Positions 12,101 to 27,100 of a DNA stretch of 64,000 bases are shown piece by piece. The DNA is taken from the NCBI GenBank assembly GCA_013399695.1, contig VXAU01003524.1:3242-67241 (forward strand), in the 5' to 3' direction. The stretch is from Formicarius rufipectus (taxonomy: Eukaryota > Chordata > Aves > Passeriformes > Formicariidae). The notes beneath the pieces are model-generated. The model was not told the origin of the DNA and did no database searches. It was given only the letters and a program-made list of their open reading frames with translations. A program made the translations under genes and the position numbers. Numbering within the stretch: the first letter of the stretch is position 1; each line of letters begins with the position of its first letter.

Positions 12101-15100
12101 GATCAGGCCTCAGGGTGACCTATTGTGACTTTGTGGTACCTGAAGGGACCCTATGAGAATTCTGGAGAGGGAGTTTTTGCAATGCCATGTAGTGACAGGA
12201 CAAAGGCTTTAAGCTGAAAAAGAGCATGTTTCATTGGATGTTAGGGTAGTGAGGCACTGGAACGAGTTGCCCAGAGAAGTTGTGGCTGCACTGTCCCTGG
12301 AAGTGTTCAAGGCCAGGTTGGATGGGGCTTTGAGCAAGCTGGTCTAGTGCACAGTGTCCCTGCTTATTGCAGTGGGCTTGCAACTGGGTGATCTTTAAGG
12401 TCCCTTCCATCCTCAGGATGCTCAGCTCTTGTACTAATGGCCAATCAGAACAAAATTGATTGAAATGTGAATTCAAGGAATGTCTTTTGTATACATCAAT
12501 GAAATATGTAGTTTTCTCTTGCAAACCTTTTATGCTTTTCCTCTTGCAGTTCTCACTTCATCTTTTTTTTTTTTCTCCTACTTAAGAAACAGAATAGCTA
12601 AGTGGGTACCAATTTATCTCTTTCTTCTGGAGAAGGAAGGAGAAGTGGTAATTTTATGACTTGATACAATGCTGCGAAGAGGAATCAACTTGTAAGATCT
12701 GTCTTCAAGAATCATCCCTTTGTAGGAAAAAATATTGAATGTGCTTTAATGTTAATCAGTACTTACTTCTGAATGGATTATTGGTAGTGGTGGAGAGACA
12801 GTCTTTGGGCTCTATTGAGGAGAAGACAGATATAAGTGTCATTAAGTGTCCTTGCTGTTAAAATTAATGTGCTTCTGAAAAGGACTCTGTTTCCTTACAG
12901 CAGTATGGTTTGGGATAATGGCATATCTAGTTTTTTCAAACACAGGATTTGTAATGTGCCTGAAAGTTTAAAATGAAAGTGAGGTCAGGGAGTCTTTTTG
13001 TTGCTTTAAAGTGTGGTGTTGCATTTGCCTAATCTACCTACATTGAATATATAGAATGTTTGAATTTCGGGAGATCCTGCTGAAGAAGTTGTGGCAGCAG
13101 AGAAGCGCTATAACTCCACTCCTTTATGCTTAAAAGAACATAAACCGTTTCCTCTCTAAGTGCTGAATAATGACCCTTGCAGGTATTCCTCTATGAATAC
13201 CTCCACCCGTAGGGATAAGCAGGTGGATTTTACCTTTATGGAACAAGGGAGTGAAGGTCATTTGGGTTAGCCCAACTCCTCTCCCCTTTTTAGAGGTATC
13301 TGTACATAGCAATTGGCTGTGCCTTGGGATCAAGAAAGAGACACTTAAGCTTACTTACTTTGACACCATTTTATTTGAATCTTGAGAGTGGTAGCTGGCT
13401 AATGGAGCACTTTTTTTTTTTTCTTTCAAATTGGTAGCTGCAGAAGGAGTAGGATCTCTCTTTGGTCTTGTCTTGTGTGCATGCATGTGCGCATAGATAT
13501 AGGAGGAAACGGGAATGGGACTCAAACAGTTGTGTTAGTCCTTTGGCAGGACAAGTTTTTCTGAAATAAAAAGTAGTATGCACTGAAATGACAAAGAAGG
13601 CACCCTGTGGAGACTACAAGAGGCAGATTGCATGTAGATTATACATTCAAACCTGAGTGGTGAAGTAGTAATCACCTTGGCAAATACTGGGTTTCTGGAA
13701 TTGCTTTTTTCGTTTTGTAAGTTTAGGGCAGTACTGTGGACATTTTTGTTGATAGAGCTCCCTTTTTGCCTTTTGTTCCTGGTCCCTGTTCCAGTTCTTT
13801 TTCTCTCCTTACCCCTGCATTCTCTGCATAAAAAGTCCTTACAGATAAAACCTTACCATGGCTGGATCTGTATGTTTGTGACTTCCTCGTACCTTTCTCA
13901 GAGTTGCTAGTCTTAGCTTCATACTTTCAGAAGTCTCTGGAGACAGGCTATCCAAATATGGAAACATATGATTTACAATTAAGCATCTCTCCTGATTGCA
14001 TGTCAGCACTTCACGTACAAACATGAAATTTGTGCATGTGTTTGTGTAATTCCACATTCAACTTTTCCAAGCACTGTTTCCATGTGAAGGTGTTAGGGCC
14101 ATATTTTTGCTCTTAAAATGTGTAATTTCTGTTGAGTATTGGAAAGTTTTGGTTTTGTTTTTTTTTTCCCCAGAAACTCAGCAGAGATTACACTATATAT
14201 ATATTTTTTTTCCATGATTCCTTTTGTGTAATTTCAAAATAATAGTCATTTACATAGGTGATACGTACTTTACTACATTGTAACAGTAATGTAATTTTTC
14301 TTCTCCTCTAGGAATTGTGGTGCTTGGATTAAACAGATCTCATGCCAAAAATGCGCTTAGCAAAAATCTTGTAAAAATGGTAAGTGAAAAGAATAGTTTT
14401 TTGTATAAAGGCGAAATACTGGAATGAAGCACTTAAAAAAGTGTTTGGTTATTCCCCTTCCTCCTTTTCTCTGTAGATGTCAAAAGCTGTGGATGCTTTG
14501 AAATCTGATAAGAAAGTACGAACTGTTATATTCCGGAGTGAAGTCCCAGGGATATTCTGTGCTGGTATGCAAACTTAATTTTCCTGAGAAGCTGGAAGTC
14601 TGTATCTCTTNTTCCAAGGAAACATGTCTTTTTCTTATATTCATCTCAGTAGCAAACAAAACATTTTTGTATGTTTTTCCTAGTTGTTGAGAAGAACAGA
14701 ACATTGGATTTATTCTTTCTGTGTCATAAAGTATTTCAAAATATACAATAGTTTATTCATGGTGGTGAACTCCTAGAAAATATTGCATGTACAGCAAAAT
14801 AAGTATCAAATAACACTAGAGGCCATATGAAGAGGCTTTGTAGAAAGCTGTATCAAACCTGTATTTTGAACACGTTAAAATGAATTCTTAATTAAAGAAA
14901 CATATGTAAACTTAAAACTTCATGATGAAGATGCATGTTGCTGCAGGCTGAATGTGTTCTCAAATTAAAAACAAATCAAAACAAAAAGCACACATCCCAA
15001 CCCACAAATCCAACAGTGCATGCATCTTCCCAGAGTGCTCAGGAAAACAAAAGCTCTGAACTACCAGAGTCTGGAAAGTGAAATTTTTCGATATATTAAG

Positions 15101-18100
15101 ATTAGTTCTTGCAGGAATATCTTTTTTGGGTATCAGGTGAATAGTCTTATTTTCAAATGTTTCAAGCTGCTCTTACTTTATTCAAATTTTATTTAAATCC
15201 ATTTAAAACTGAAAACAGAAGTAAGTCAGTTTGTTCTTTCTAGTATACAAATAGAACTTAACTGTCAAGAAGGAGATCAGTTCTGAAATTTTTTTCTGTT
15301 CATTTATCTAGTCCTTATGCTTGATAGCACCACATAACATAATTATTTCAGTTTTAAATACAAAATAAGTTTTTCAATTTTTTACATACCTAAGCACTTT
15401 TAGTTGAGTTTAAAATTTTTTGTTGCTTTAAATAGGTCTGTTTTCATGCAGAAACAGTTTGTCACAGGACTTGTGAAAAGAATTGTCATGAAAAAACAGA
15501 ATAATAAATTCCCTATTTAGTAATACATGTAAATAGGTTAAATGTGTATGCATTAATCAACATATTTAATTTAAAGATTGTATCTTGTTTTGAACAAAAA
15601 AAATTTAAAAATTGATTACTTGTACTCTCAGGAAAAAAGTTTTTAATTTTAAACTGATCAAGAATGAAGCATCAGAGCAACACATGCACATGGGGTTTCT
15701 AGTTAGGTGTTATGTACTTCAAATAAAAAGTGGGTTGTTAGTTGACATTTGTAATCAACTGTTGAGTTAATTATTTTTTATTTAACAGTCTTGAATGTTA
15801 TGATAGTATTATAGAGGAAATAGGAGAGCAGAAATACTGATTTTGAGGAAGAGTGTCCCAGGTATGCTATTAATAATGTTTTTATGAGCTCCAAGTACTT
15901 TTCCAGTATTCTTTGTTGGCTGACTATTCCGAGCTGTTTTGGTATTAAGATTTAACATAGTCATTGTTGTTTCTTTGTCTGGCTTACAAAAAAAATCAAC
16001 TCAGAATATGTGTATACAGCTGACAGTAGACAACATGCAAGGATGTTTCTGATGGACATTATGAAGGAAAACTGGCCCTAAAAACAATGAAAGGCAAGAA
16101 CTGGATAACTATATCTGGGTCTTAATCCAGGGAGCAGAGATATTGTGTGGACTAGGTGTCTATAATTTTTAAAAAGTAATGGGTAAAATGAGCGTCCTAA
16201 GAAAGGAGATTCTAGCAGCTGAACCAGTGAAATCAAGAATATTCCAACAGTGGTATCTGAAATGCAATGTGAACCAGAATATCTCTCTGAGAATATCTCA
16301 GAGTTTGTCAATGAAAATAGGCAGAAAAAGCTCAGTGGATGGGTGGATTACTTCAGTAGATGACTTTAAAGGGTGTCTCTACCGGGAATGAAAGTAGAGA
16401 AAGTGAGGTGGATTGTGGAACAAATAGGAAACAGCTTAGGGAAGCAGGATGAAGGGAGAAACGTACAGGATGTAAGAAGGCATTTTCTGGAGGGAAATTT
16501 CTCAGGAAATTTTACTCTGAAAAAGAAGGAAGTGTTTTGAAACTTAAATGTTAAAGGAGAGCATTTTATTTCATGGACACTTAATTTTCTTTAAAAATGC
16601 AAGGATCGGTCAAAAGTCACATTTTCTGAGGCATTATAGTGCTATTCAGTAAAGTTAATCCTGGAATTTTATTTTTTTTTCCTCAGTTATATTTTGCTTG
16701 CATATATGGGAATGTATATTTTAAAAAATATATTTCAGTGATTTTTTTGGACCACTGTCTGTTTTATGGATTGCATATTGGGAAACTTTGTCCTAGAATG
16801 TAGTTCACATTTATGTGTGCAGTGAAGTGCAAGATCATGAAATCTTGCTATTCTTTGACTATGAACAAAAATCTGTGAAAGCCACAGACCAAGTGTCTTG
16901 TTTCCTTCTAAGGCCTAGTCCACAAAAAATGTCACTGTGGATGTTTAAAAATTTTAAACTCTCTTGATGCCTGATGTGGATTTTGGTATGATTCCAGATG
17001 ATGGAGTTTTCACATGGTGGAGTGGCAGGGGAAAAAAAAAAACAGGAATTGTATAAAAGGGTATAGAGATGTGCCAGAAATCATATCCTTTTATTTCTGC
17101 ATAAAAATTCACTTTGAGTCTTTCACTACTGTTTTCTCTGTATCTCCTTTTTTATACTCCATGCATCCATGGGTGGAGAAAGTTCCTCATTAATGCTCTT
17201 GCACTGTTGAGAAGTGACATATAAAAGTCAATGAATTGCTTGCCTGGGGTTAAGGATATCTGTATCTATAAGCAGACTATGAGTAATTATGTCTATGAGG
17301 GCTTCTTGTGCTTCCATTAGAAGTGCTCTGGCACTGAGTCACTTTTTGGCTGCTTTTTTTCTCTGTCTGAAACCAAGTAAGTAGAGTATTGGCCTTTCTG
17401 GAGTGAACATGTATGACCAGTCCTGGCCTATGTAAGTCGAGGCTGTGTATATGCCCAGTTCTGCAGCCAAAGCAGGTGAGTCTGTGCAGGAGTCTTTATT
17501 TCCTATCAGCATGCCGTTCTTGAGAAAGGGATATGTTGTGCATGGAAAAAGGTAGGTGTCCCATAGGTAAAATGTCTGTGATCAAGTAGTCATGGGTTGT
17601 GCTGTGTTCACACAACGGGCTGAATTACATTAACATAGGCAGTTTGAATAGCTTCATTTTTCATTATTAATGTAATTTCAACATATATATATATATATTA
17701 CTAATATTGCTTAGGGACCTTTTGTGAGCAGATTTTCATGACTTTTCACCTTAAAAAATTTCTGGAAGTGTGGGTGCATAATACTGTTGGGAGATATGGT
17801 ACTGAGAGGAAGGGAGGAGGGAATGACCGTAAGTTGTTGCAAAACCTTGTTTTGAAGTGGTGGTGTATTCACAGAATCACAGAATGGGTCAGGTTGAACG
17901 GGACTACAGTGGGGTCATCTGGTCCAACCTACCTGCTCAATCCGGGTTATTCTGGACACAATTTACAGCTTCTTCTGATTTTAACAGTGTGAAGTCTGAA
18001 AGAAACTAGAAACAAAATAGATTGCTGAAGAGTTACTTTCCTTCATTTTCACTGTTTGATAGTGGCTTTGGTCCAAAGAGTTGAACAAGCTAATAATGCA

Positions 18101-21100
18101 TCTTAAGGCTTTTGATTTCCCAAGGTTTTGAATAAAAGGCAACATAACAGAATTTCTAGTTTTTATAGAATTTCATGTTTGGAAACGTTTTGGCAAACTG
18201 AAGCCTGCTGCTTTCCTTTCCCCTCCCCCNTTCCACTCTTGTCAGTGTGTTTGATAATGTGAAATGCAGATTATTGTATATTTTGCGATTGAAAACTGGA
18301 TATTTGAGATCAGGTAACATTCTTTTGAAACAGTTTTATGTGTTGATGGTTGCAGTGATTGAAGAACAGACTACTTTTATATTCTTTTCCTTCAACCTTC
18401 ACTTGCTGTTCTTCTGTGTGCTATAGCTTCCCTTAGGACTGTTGTGCTCCTCCAGCCCTCTTTTCATGTCCTGTCAAGAAGGCACTTGCATATGTGTTAA
18501 AAAACTGTATGGCTCATTTGTTTGTCTCAGGCAATAACTTACTGGCCCATAGTGCATTGGTTCAGTGTATGGCTCTTGCTGATAAATAAAACTACTTGTT
18601 TTACCGTGCAGAGTAGCAACTTTGATGTCGGCCAACCAGGACAGTTGCTTAACTCTTACTATCCCAGTCCTGTCAGAGATCGTTTCTTTCTTAATAGTCC
18701 ACATGTGAGTTGTGCATTTCACTGCAGCCATTCACCGTCTGTTGATAGGCAGAAACATTTTGCCATCTCATATAGAAGAATGAAATGTGAGTCCCAAGAG
18801 GAACACAGTTCTTCTGGATTTCTTTTTGTATGGCAGAAATAGGAGAGCTTTCTGGGACAAGAACTTGTAACTTCTTGAGATTTTTGTGTTTAGAGTAAAA
18901 GCATTAAGTACTGTCTCTTCCATATGGTTTTTTCAAAGTGGACTGGACTAACTGAAAATGGAGGGTGTGAGAATGAAGGGTTAATTGTTTTTTATATGTG
19001 TGCATACAAAGAGAACAAGCTTTGGGATAGTTTTTACTAAATATAATTGAAAAAATGTTCTTTGGAGTCCTTATTTCAGAAATCTTGGAGACATACCACA
19101 ATACAAGGAGTTAGCTGTTTGTTGTTGTTGTAACACGTTTTCAAGATTTGGGTATTGGAGCTCTTTAAAGCACTTTGATCTAAAAGTTACTGCAGTTTGG
19201 CTAATAAGGCCCTCTCTTGTAAAAGCAGAAGTAATCTTTCTGCCAGCAAAAATTCATCATTTGAATCTGTGGTGTCAGTAAAGCCAACCCAAATGCTTTT
19301 CCTATTGGCATAAATTGTCTGCATCCGAATTTTGTTTCCCGCAGGGCTGAATTGGCTGTATGCTGTCTAGTTCCCGGCTGCCACTTCCAGCTGGTATAGT
19401 TTTCCCGGCAGAAGTTTGTGAAGCAGATAAACCTGGTAAGGCAGATACTTGAAGACTTCTTTGTTTATAAGGTTTTGAAGTGAAGGAGTAGAAGAGTTCC
19501 ATTATGGCTTTTAAATACTTGCCCTACTATTACTGTAGAACTAGCAGGAGTAGCAGGAAGGTATTACTGTGGGTGTAGTCTGCTTTTTGCCTGCAGTCTC
19601 TGTTAAGTGAGGAAGGAGAGAGTGTGTTTTCCCAGGGCATATTTTGTCCTCCATATTCCAGCTCCTGCACAGACAGTTAAGAGAGTTTGTGTGTTACTTC
19701 ACTCTTCCCTTCTGAGGATTCAGGTCACACATGAAAAGGTTTTAGTGTCTTCTGCATATTTTTATTGCTGCGCATACATTTCATTCCCCAAAATAAATGC
19801 CTTCTGATGTAGGCTGTAGCTAGGTTGTTTCCTCTGTTTTTCATTCCAGGCTTTCACCAATGTTCAGATTCAAACTGCTGCTAGCTGCTTGTAGACTGTT
19901 AGGCTCAGTGACAGTTGAATTTCCCCTGGAGCACCATCAGTTACATGAAATGTGACAAGTTGGTCATCCATGTGTCAACTATGCCTTGTGAGTGTGTGCA
20001 TAGTAATCTGTTAAATTTGTATTCTACAGCTTCCATTTGTCTAACATAATTTATTTTACTTCTTCATTTTGTTGTTTTTGTAAAAGAACTAATTCTTGTC
20101 ATGATATTGTAGAGCACATGTTGAACAACTGAACCAATAAAGATTGCAGTTAGGATTGTGGTTTGATCCCCAAGTCCATACAGAAAAAAATCCCAATAAC
20201 AAAAGCTGGTTTACATATCTTTCTTTAGAAAGTACCTCAGTTAACTCCAAATGCTCCTCTACCTTCTACCCTGACAACGCATACTGAATTTCAGAAGAAA
20301 ATGGAATGACAGTGGATTTTGAGAGCTAGAAAAGTTGAATCAAAGTTTCTGCTCAGCCCTCTGTATGTCAGAGCTACTGTTGATCACTTACAAGTGTCTA
20401 GTATTGGAATGTAGTTCAGATCGCTTTAGCATGTTACGTCATGCATATTATTTTGCCTGAGTTTACCCTAACTGTGGCTACCTTTTAGAAAAAGCTATTG
20501 GGAGATTAGTAGACAAAAATTGCTTTCAGCTAATGCAGCAAATGGTGACAGAGTAAATAGCTGCATGCTAAGTTATCCTTCAAAAATAGAAAAATATGCA
20601 TACACCTTCTAGCTGTTGAAAACGTGCAAATGGGAGATTTACAGAAAGTTTTTCACTAAGAATATGAAAACGTAACTGTATTAGTTTTTTTAATTTCCAA
20701 AAGACTGATATATTCCTGTTGAGGAGGTAGTCCTAAGGACTGGGATAGGCCCAAGTTGGTTGGGACTGTTCTCAAGAGTGCAGCATCTAATCAGCCATGA
20801 AACTTTCAACTAAGAATCACTTGTCTGCCTTCTCATTTGTCATTTCACTTGAGAAAATTACAGGAATGATAGAATTTCTTTTTCATCTGTTCAGCTCTCT
20901 GAAAGTTATTCTGTAGTTGGTAATAGAATTTTTAAACCAGTGTATTAAGTTCACATGGGCCTCTCTGAGAAGAGACCAGGAGCTGTCCTGGAACTGGACA
21001 CAGTGAGCTGCAGCCAATTCCAAAGCAGACCCATGACTGTCCAAAGCTGAGCCTGTAGGTCGTGCTGGTGGCAACTCTGTGATAATATATATTAGAAATG

Positions 21101-24100
21101 GTAGAGAACCCTGTGCAGCAGTCATGACAGAGGAGTGAAAAAAAATTGTGGGAGTGTAACAGCCCTGCAGACACTGAGATCAGTAGGAAGAAAGGGGAGG
21201 AAATGTTCCAAGTGCCAAAGCAGGGATTCCCTTGAAACCCAAGAAGAAGACCATGGCAAAGCAGGTTGTCCCCCTGGGGCTCATGGAGGACCCCACTAGA
21301 GCAGATAAGAGCCCTATGAGAAGCATGTTCCTGACAAGAGCTGTGACCTGTGGGGAGTACCCTATAGAGATTTTCTGACAGTTGTGGCCCATGGGGAACC
21401 CACGCTGGAGGAGTCTGTTTCTAAAGGATTGTACCCCATGGAAAGGACTCACACTGAAGCAACTCTTAAAGAGCTGTGTCCCATGGAAGTCTTGTGAAGG
21501 ACTGTATCATGTGGAAGGGATCTCGTACTGAAGCAGAGGGAAAATGTGAGGAGGAAGGAGTGACAGGGACAAAGTGTTACGGTCTTACTGCAAGTCACAT
21601 TCCCTATCCCTGTTGTACTGTGCACCAATGGGGAGACGTAAAGAAGTTAGTAGTGAAGTTAATCCAGAAAAGAAGGAAGTGGTGGGGAAAAGATGGTTTT
21701 ATTTTGGATTTTATTTCTCACTGTCCAAGTGTAACTGGCAATAGATTACATTTATCTTTCCCAAGTCCAACCTGTTTTGCCTATGATGGTAACAAGTGAG
21801 TGATCTCCTTGTCCTTATCTTGATCCATGAACTTTAAATTATATTTTCTCTCCTGTCTTACTGAGGAGGGAAATTGAGAGAGCATCTTTGTGGGCACTCG
21901 GCAGACAGTTTAACTTAATGCAGTTATTATGGATTTTCCAAAATAAGACTGAGGCAAGACCTTTACTTTTGAGGAACCATGAAATTGAGAGCGGACTGGT
22001 TATATACAATCTCGGAGAAACTTGCATGAAAAAAGGGTTTAAAATAAAAGTAGTCAGGAGTCTTTCTCTCCAGATGAATGAGTAGTGACCAGTACTGTGT
22101 AGTGAGTACTGTGCAGAAGTTGAAGTGGAATAACTTCAACAAAAGAGACTAATTCTGTAGCTTCTTTGTTCCTTTTCCCTATCCCTTATGAGCACAAGCT
22201 CATTTATCAGGCTTATGCATGACATCTGTTTAGATGTCTCTCTTTCCCTACATTGTGTGCTCTAAAGCCTTGTCCATGAAACATTGTGTGTCCTTCTCTA
22301 GTTTTAAAGTTCTCTAATGACAAGTTTAATTATTCCTTTAGTACCAGGAGCAATTTATAAAAATTTCTATCTCAGGGGGACTCTGTTCTTCCACTGAATG
22401 AAGACAGTTTCAACTGAAAGTACTTTCAACTGCTGTGTATTTGTCTCCTGTGTCAGAGTTTTTCTTAGGATCTAGCGGAAGTAGAAACAACTGTATTCAT
22501 AGCTAATATTACCATAGCATAAAACTTTAAAAAAAACCAGTTTCTGGTAATTGGATGTATTCATCTGAGATGCTAGTTGTGGATCTATCTGTGCAATTTT
22601 TCTTCGTTTTTTAGCCTTGAATGAACTGTAGGCCATAGCTAACTGTGATTTGTGAACACAAAATATATACCAAATTTAAGATTAGGCCATTAAAGAAATT
22701 ATGAAATTCACCTAGGGAGTAATCTTTTTAGCGGTATTTTTCCTTGATCAATGTAATTTTGAGATTTACTTTTTCAAGCTGATGAAAGAGAACATCTGAA
22801 TTTTCCTTGTGTGGCTTCTGACATCTGATTAAAAAATGGAAATGTAAAGGTTCATTTATTCCAATAACATAACCTTTCTTCTTTCTCCTTTCTCAGTAGA
22901 ATTGAAGCCATTTTGAACTTGAGATCCATGCTATTGCTTAAGATTTACTAAAATGACCTAAATCTGTCTGAGTTGGTACTCTAACTATGTGGTGAGTCTT
23001 GCCAAACAGAATGAACATTTTTGTGGACAGTGACTTAATAGAGTGATCTAGATAATGCTTTACTGGCATAATATTTACTAAAGGCTGGACTCTGTAATAC
23101 AGTCACATGGAAGTACAGAATCTACTTCAGTTGCTTTAAATATGGGATTATTTTATGTAATAGATATCTGTATTTAGAAATAATTTTGAGCAACAGAGGG
23201 CTACACTATACTTGGTGTTATTCAGCTGGCTTAAGTGTGCTGGGAAGCATAAAAGAAGAACTGAAGTGTGTCTTTGGATATTGGAGAACATAGTGAAATT
23301 GTGGAGAGTTGTACTGGCTCATTGAAAAAACCTATTTAAAAAAAAAATTGTTGTGTTTTAGTAGTTTAATGAATTGTCTTAGGCTTTAAATCTATTACAA
23401 CAAATGTACACAATGCAATATTTTCTGGAAATATTTTTTTCCAGTGAAACCCACCTAAAATATTAAAATTATTAAATTCTAGGTAAAAGAGATATTTCTG
23501 AGTGCGTAGTGTTTTATTAGTTCTTTAATTTATCCAGAGGAGGGTAATAAGAAACAGTAATGACTTTCCCAGAGACATTAAAAATTATAAAAGCATGGGA
23601 AAAATGGATCAAATAAAATGCCTAAAATTATTACATTGAAATATTAGTTACAAAATAAATTGTTATGTTATGGAGAAGAAGTCACAAAGCATAAATATAC
23701 TATTGATCAGAGAAATTTTTTTGTTTTGATACGGTGTATGGCAGAGTAGTTTTCAGGTTATCCTCTCTTTTGAGTAGCTTTACAGAAAACATAGGGAGAC
23801 AAATTTCTGAAGAAAACACTTGGCTGTTTTTGAGTTCCCTTCCTTCATCTAGTTCATACTAAGTTGCATAAAAATTTTGGAACCACAGCTTCTTTTTTAG
23901 TGGAAAATAGAGGGTTTGAGCCTAAGTTTAGACCTAGGACTTTTATAACCAAATAACTGAAAGTAATTTAATTAATGAGAATAAATATAACCATATAGCT
24001 TACAAGTAAGAAAATAAAAAAGGAACCTGAGCAGCTGGAGAACTTTGCTCAGTTTTGTGAGATGCTTCAACTGACACAATACTCAAGATTTTTTTGATTG

Positions 24101-27100
24101 TTACAGAAATGATACAGAAGTCTCCTGAGCAGAAGTTTGTAGTGACTTGATGTACAAACTTGACACAGAGAGGAACTGTGGAGAAGGACCTTCAGCATAT
24201 ACCAGAATTTAATCAAAGTCAGGATGATAATGAAGCAGTGAAAAGTACCTCCCTACCTAGAATAGAGAATCATGCATGCAAACCTTACTTTGCATGCTAT
24301 AATAAATTTTCAAATAGTAAAATCTTTTCTGGAGTGAATTTTACCAGAATAGACTAAATTAAAATGGAAAAGGTATCAGATGGATGCAGAAAGGTTTATA
24401 TTGGAAAAACTGTTCAACAGTGGTTGTCTTTAGGTAGTTGGACAACTTGTTTCCCCATTTGCTCTTATGAAGAGACTTTAGTTTCTGAATATAAAATATA
24501 TCAAATTTTTTATTTCAATATTTAGAGAATAATCAGAAATAGTTTTGCTCTGTATTTGTTTGTCTTCTTTTTTTTAATATGCTTCTCAAGGGTTTGGTCC
24601 ACAGATGTCTTTGGTGATGTCAGTAGCTTATTGCAGCTTTTGTTGCTTGGAAATGCACCTTTAATGGCTATGTGGTGCTACTACAATGCATTTAATTTTG
24701 TTTTAAAAATAATTATCCTATAGTATTTCTATAACATTTTTCCAAACCCATGTTTTCTAGGTTACATAGGTAGATGAATTCCTGCATTTCGTATACTTGT
24801 TACAATTGTATTTGACTTTTGGAATACAGTCCTTGTGACACAGGAGTAGTGTTGAGTTTTATGTACAGCTACTCACTGAAATTCATCACACTTTTTTTCT
24901 CCCCCTTTTTTATCCTGTATCATTGAAACATGAAATTAGATGACATTGGCATTCATGATACCATGTAAGAAACATCTCTAATACCCCGTGGGTTAGAGAT
25001 GTGTAGATGAACTTGACTATCTTAGAAAAAGATGTAACTGGAAACTTGCATAACTATCACTGGACTGCCTTTGGTGCCTGGATCAATGTGTGAGGACTGT
25101 GGGGTACAGTGCTGCTACAGTTCTTGATTCAGTAGGGTAGACTAGTGGATAGGATGCTGTATCTGAACAGTTTTTATTTCTGTGAAAGTGGAAAAAATTG
25201 TTTTGGTATGCTTGAGTTTCTCCAGTTCAGGAAAATCCCAAATATGGAATAATTTTTCATCTTTAGGCAAGCTATAGGTGATAATGATTCCTGCAGGTGT
25301 ATTAAAGCTAGTTAACTATTAATTTAATATTTAAAGCTACGGGAATGTCTGTGCAGTCATCATTGGTGTCTTGATTTTTTTGAAGTCACAGGGCAGTTCA
25401 GGTGAGTCCTTCGCTATCCTTGCATGTATCAGCTTTTTGTACCTCTACGTAAGTATTTTGAAATATTTGAGTTGTTTTGCTTGTGGTTGATGTGAGTGCT
25501 TAGAAATGCTATGAGTACTAGTGGTCTTGTATCTAGAACTTGTATTGGGCAGGGCTGGAGTAGAGTTCATTTTCCATATAGCAGCCCATATGGTGTTGTG
25601 TTGTAGATTGATGAACAAAACAGTGTTGGAAAGACACCAGTGTTTTAGTTGTCGCTGAACAGTTCTTGCACAACATCAAGGTCTCCTCTACTTCTCACTG
25701 TGCCAGTCAGTCAGCTGAGGGTTGGCAAGAGGCTGGGAAAGTACACAGGTGGCACAGCCAACTTAAATTGAGAAAGGGAATATTCCATAACATATGACAT
25801 CATACTCAGCAGTAAAAATGAGTAGTTGTTTTTCCAAAGTAGACCTTACTCAGAACTGGAGAGGCATTGGTCTGTTGGTGGTCAATTATTGCCTTTACAT
25901 AATTTGTTTTCTTCTTTTTTTTGCCCCCGATACTTACTGAACTGTCTTTCTCAAAACCTGCAAGGTGGGTTTCAATACACACCCCTTGCTCCCTCTGTCC
26001 TTGGCCCTGCCTTGCTTTTGCTGTTCCTTTTATCTTCTCCATCTTGCTGGTGCACAGTGAGAAAGCAGAGTTGGGGCTTATCTACCATCCAGATTCAAAA
26101 CTATGGTTTTGTCTGAAATCAGAACTGAAATCTGGAGTCATTAGCTGGATTAGTTCCAAAAATGTCCTGTAATGAATAGAACATAATGTTACCATACTCC
26201 TTTTTAGCTTAGCTAGAGGAATGCCTGAAGTCACTTTAAGCCTCTTCTGGCAGGTGTTGCAGCCCTAGAACATTATTCTTGTTTCCTATTCTGTTTTCAA
26301 AGTGCAGTGATGAATTCTTAGCTAAGAATTTGCTATTTAGGGAGGTGCTTCTTAGTTGTTTTTAATCCAACAGTAACTTTAGTACTCCTCTAGTAGAAAC
26401 ACAGGTTTTGGAAAAGTATTCTTTTGGTCCTTCTAGCACTTCATGGTTCACAGTTTGCATAAACTTTGAGAGATTATGAGGATTATTGTCCTCACTCCTT
26501 ACTTGTGGACACTTCCAGTTTTTTAATGGAATCTGGAATTGCAGCACCTTAGAGTATTTAGGTACTAGATTCTGAGTTCAAGATGTATTCCTAAATTACA
26601 AAATGTTGTTTGGTTGTCTTTCTTTATAGGCCTGCACCGTAATGTGGTTTTGCTTTAAGCCTTTCATTTCAAGGATCCCCATCTGGGATGGAGAAAAAGT
26701 TCTCTATATACATTTAAATTTTATTTTTTTTTTTTTTTTTGGTTCTTCTAAACACTGGGTTAGTATACTAACTGGCATAGAGACAATTCAGGAGCTTTAT
26801 TTTTCCAATCCACTTGCACATCTCTGTACTAAATACATTTTTAGATTCCCAAGACAACTTTGCATATTTTGAAGCAGAATTTTATTTATTGCCCAGTACT
26901 GTATTAGAAAGAATTTTTTTAGTATCACGTTGTCCATGGTTTGGTGATTATAACAGGTTAGTAGGGTTGTTTGTTTGAGTCCAGCATGGTCTCTGGAGGT
27001 GTTTAAAAGATGTGTAGATGTGACACTTACGGCATAGTCTAATGGCGGACATGGCTGTGTTAGGTGAAGGATTGGACTTGATGATCCTGGAGGTCTTTTC

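Larger units (their letters stand above)
14565..20940. other. AUH intron 3, 5' part, no gene recognised
   Basis: AT-rich, with only short chance frames. The only repeats recognised are an (AT)n run near 17683-17699 and a CR1 scrap at 17869-17965. Confidence 0.6.

Noticed and set aside
11496..12128. Overlapping frames of 72-107 codons that look like a small gene
   Set aside because: They are pieces of the decayed CR1 reverse-transcriptase end and 3' region.
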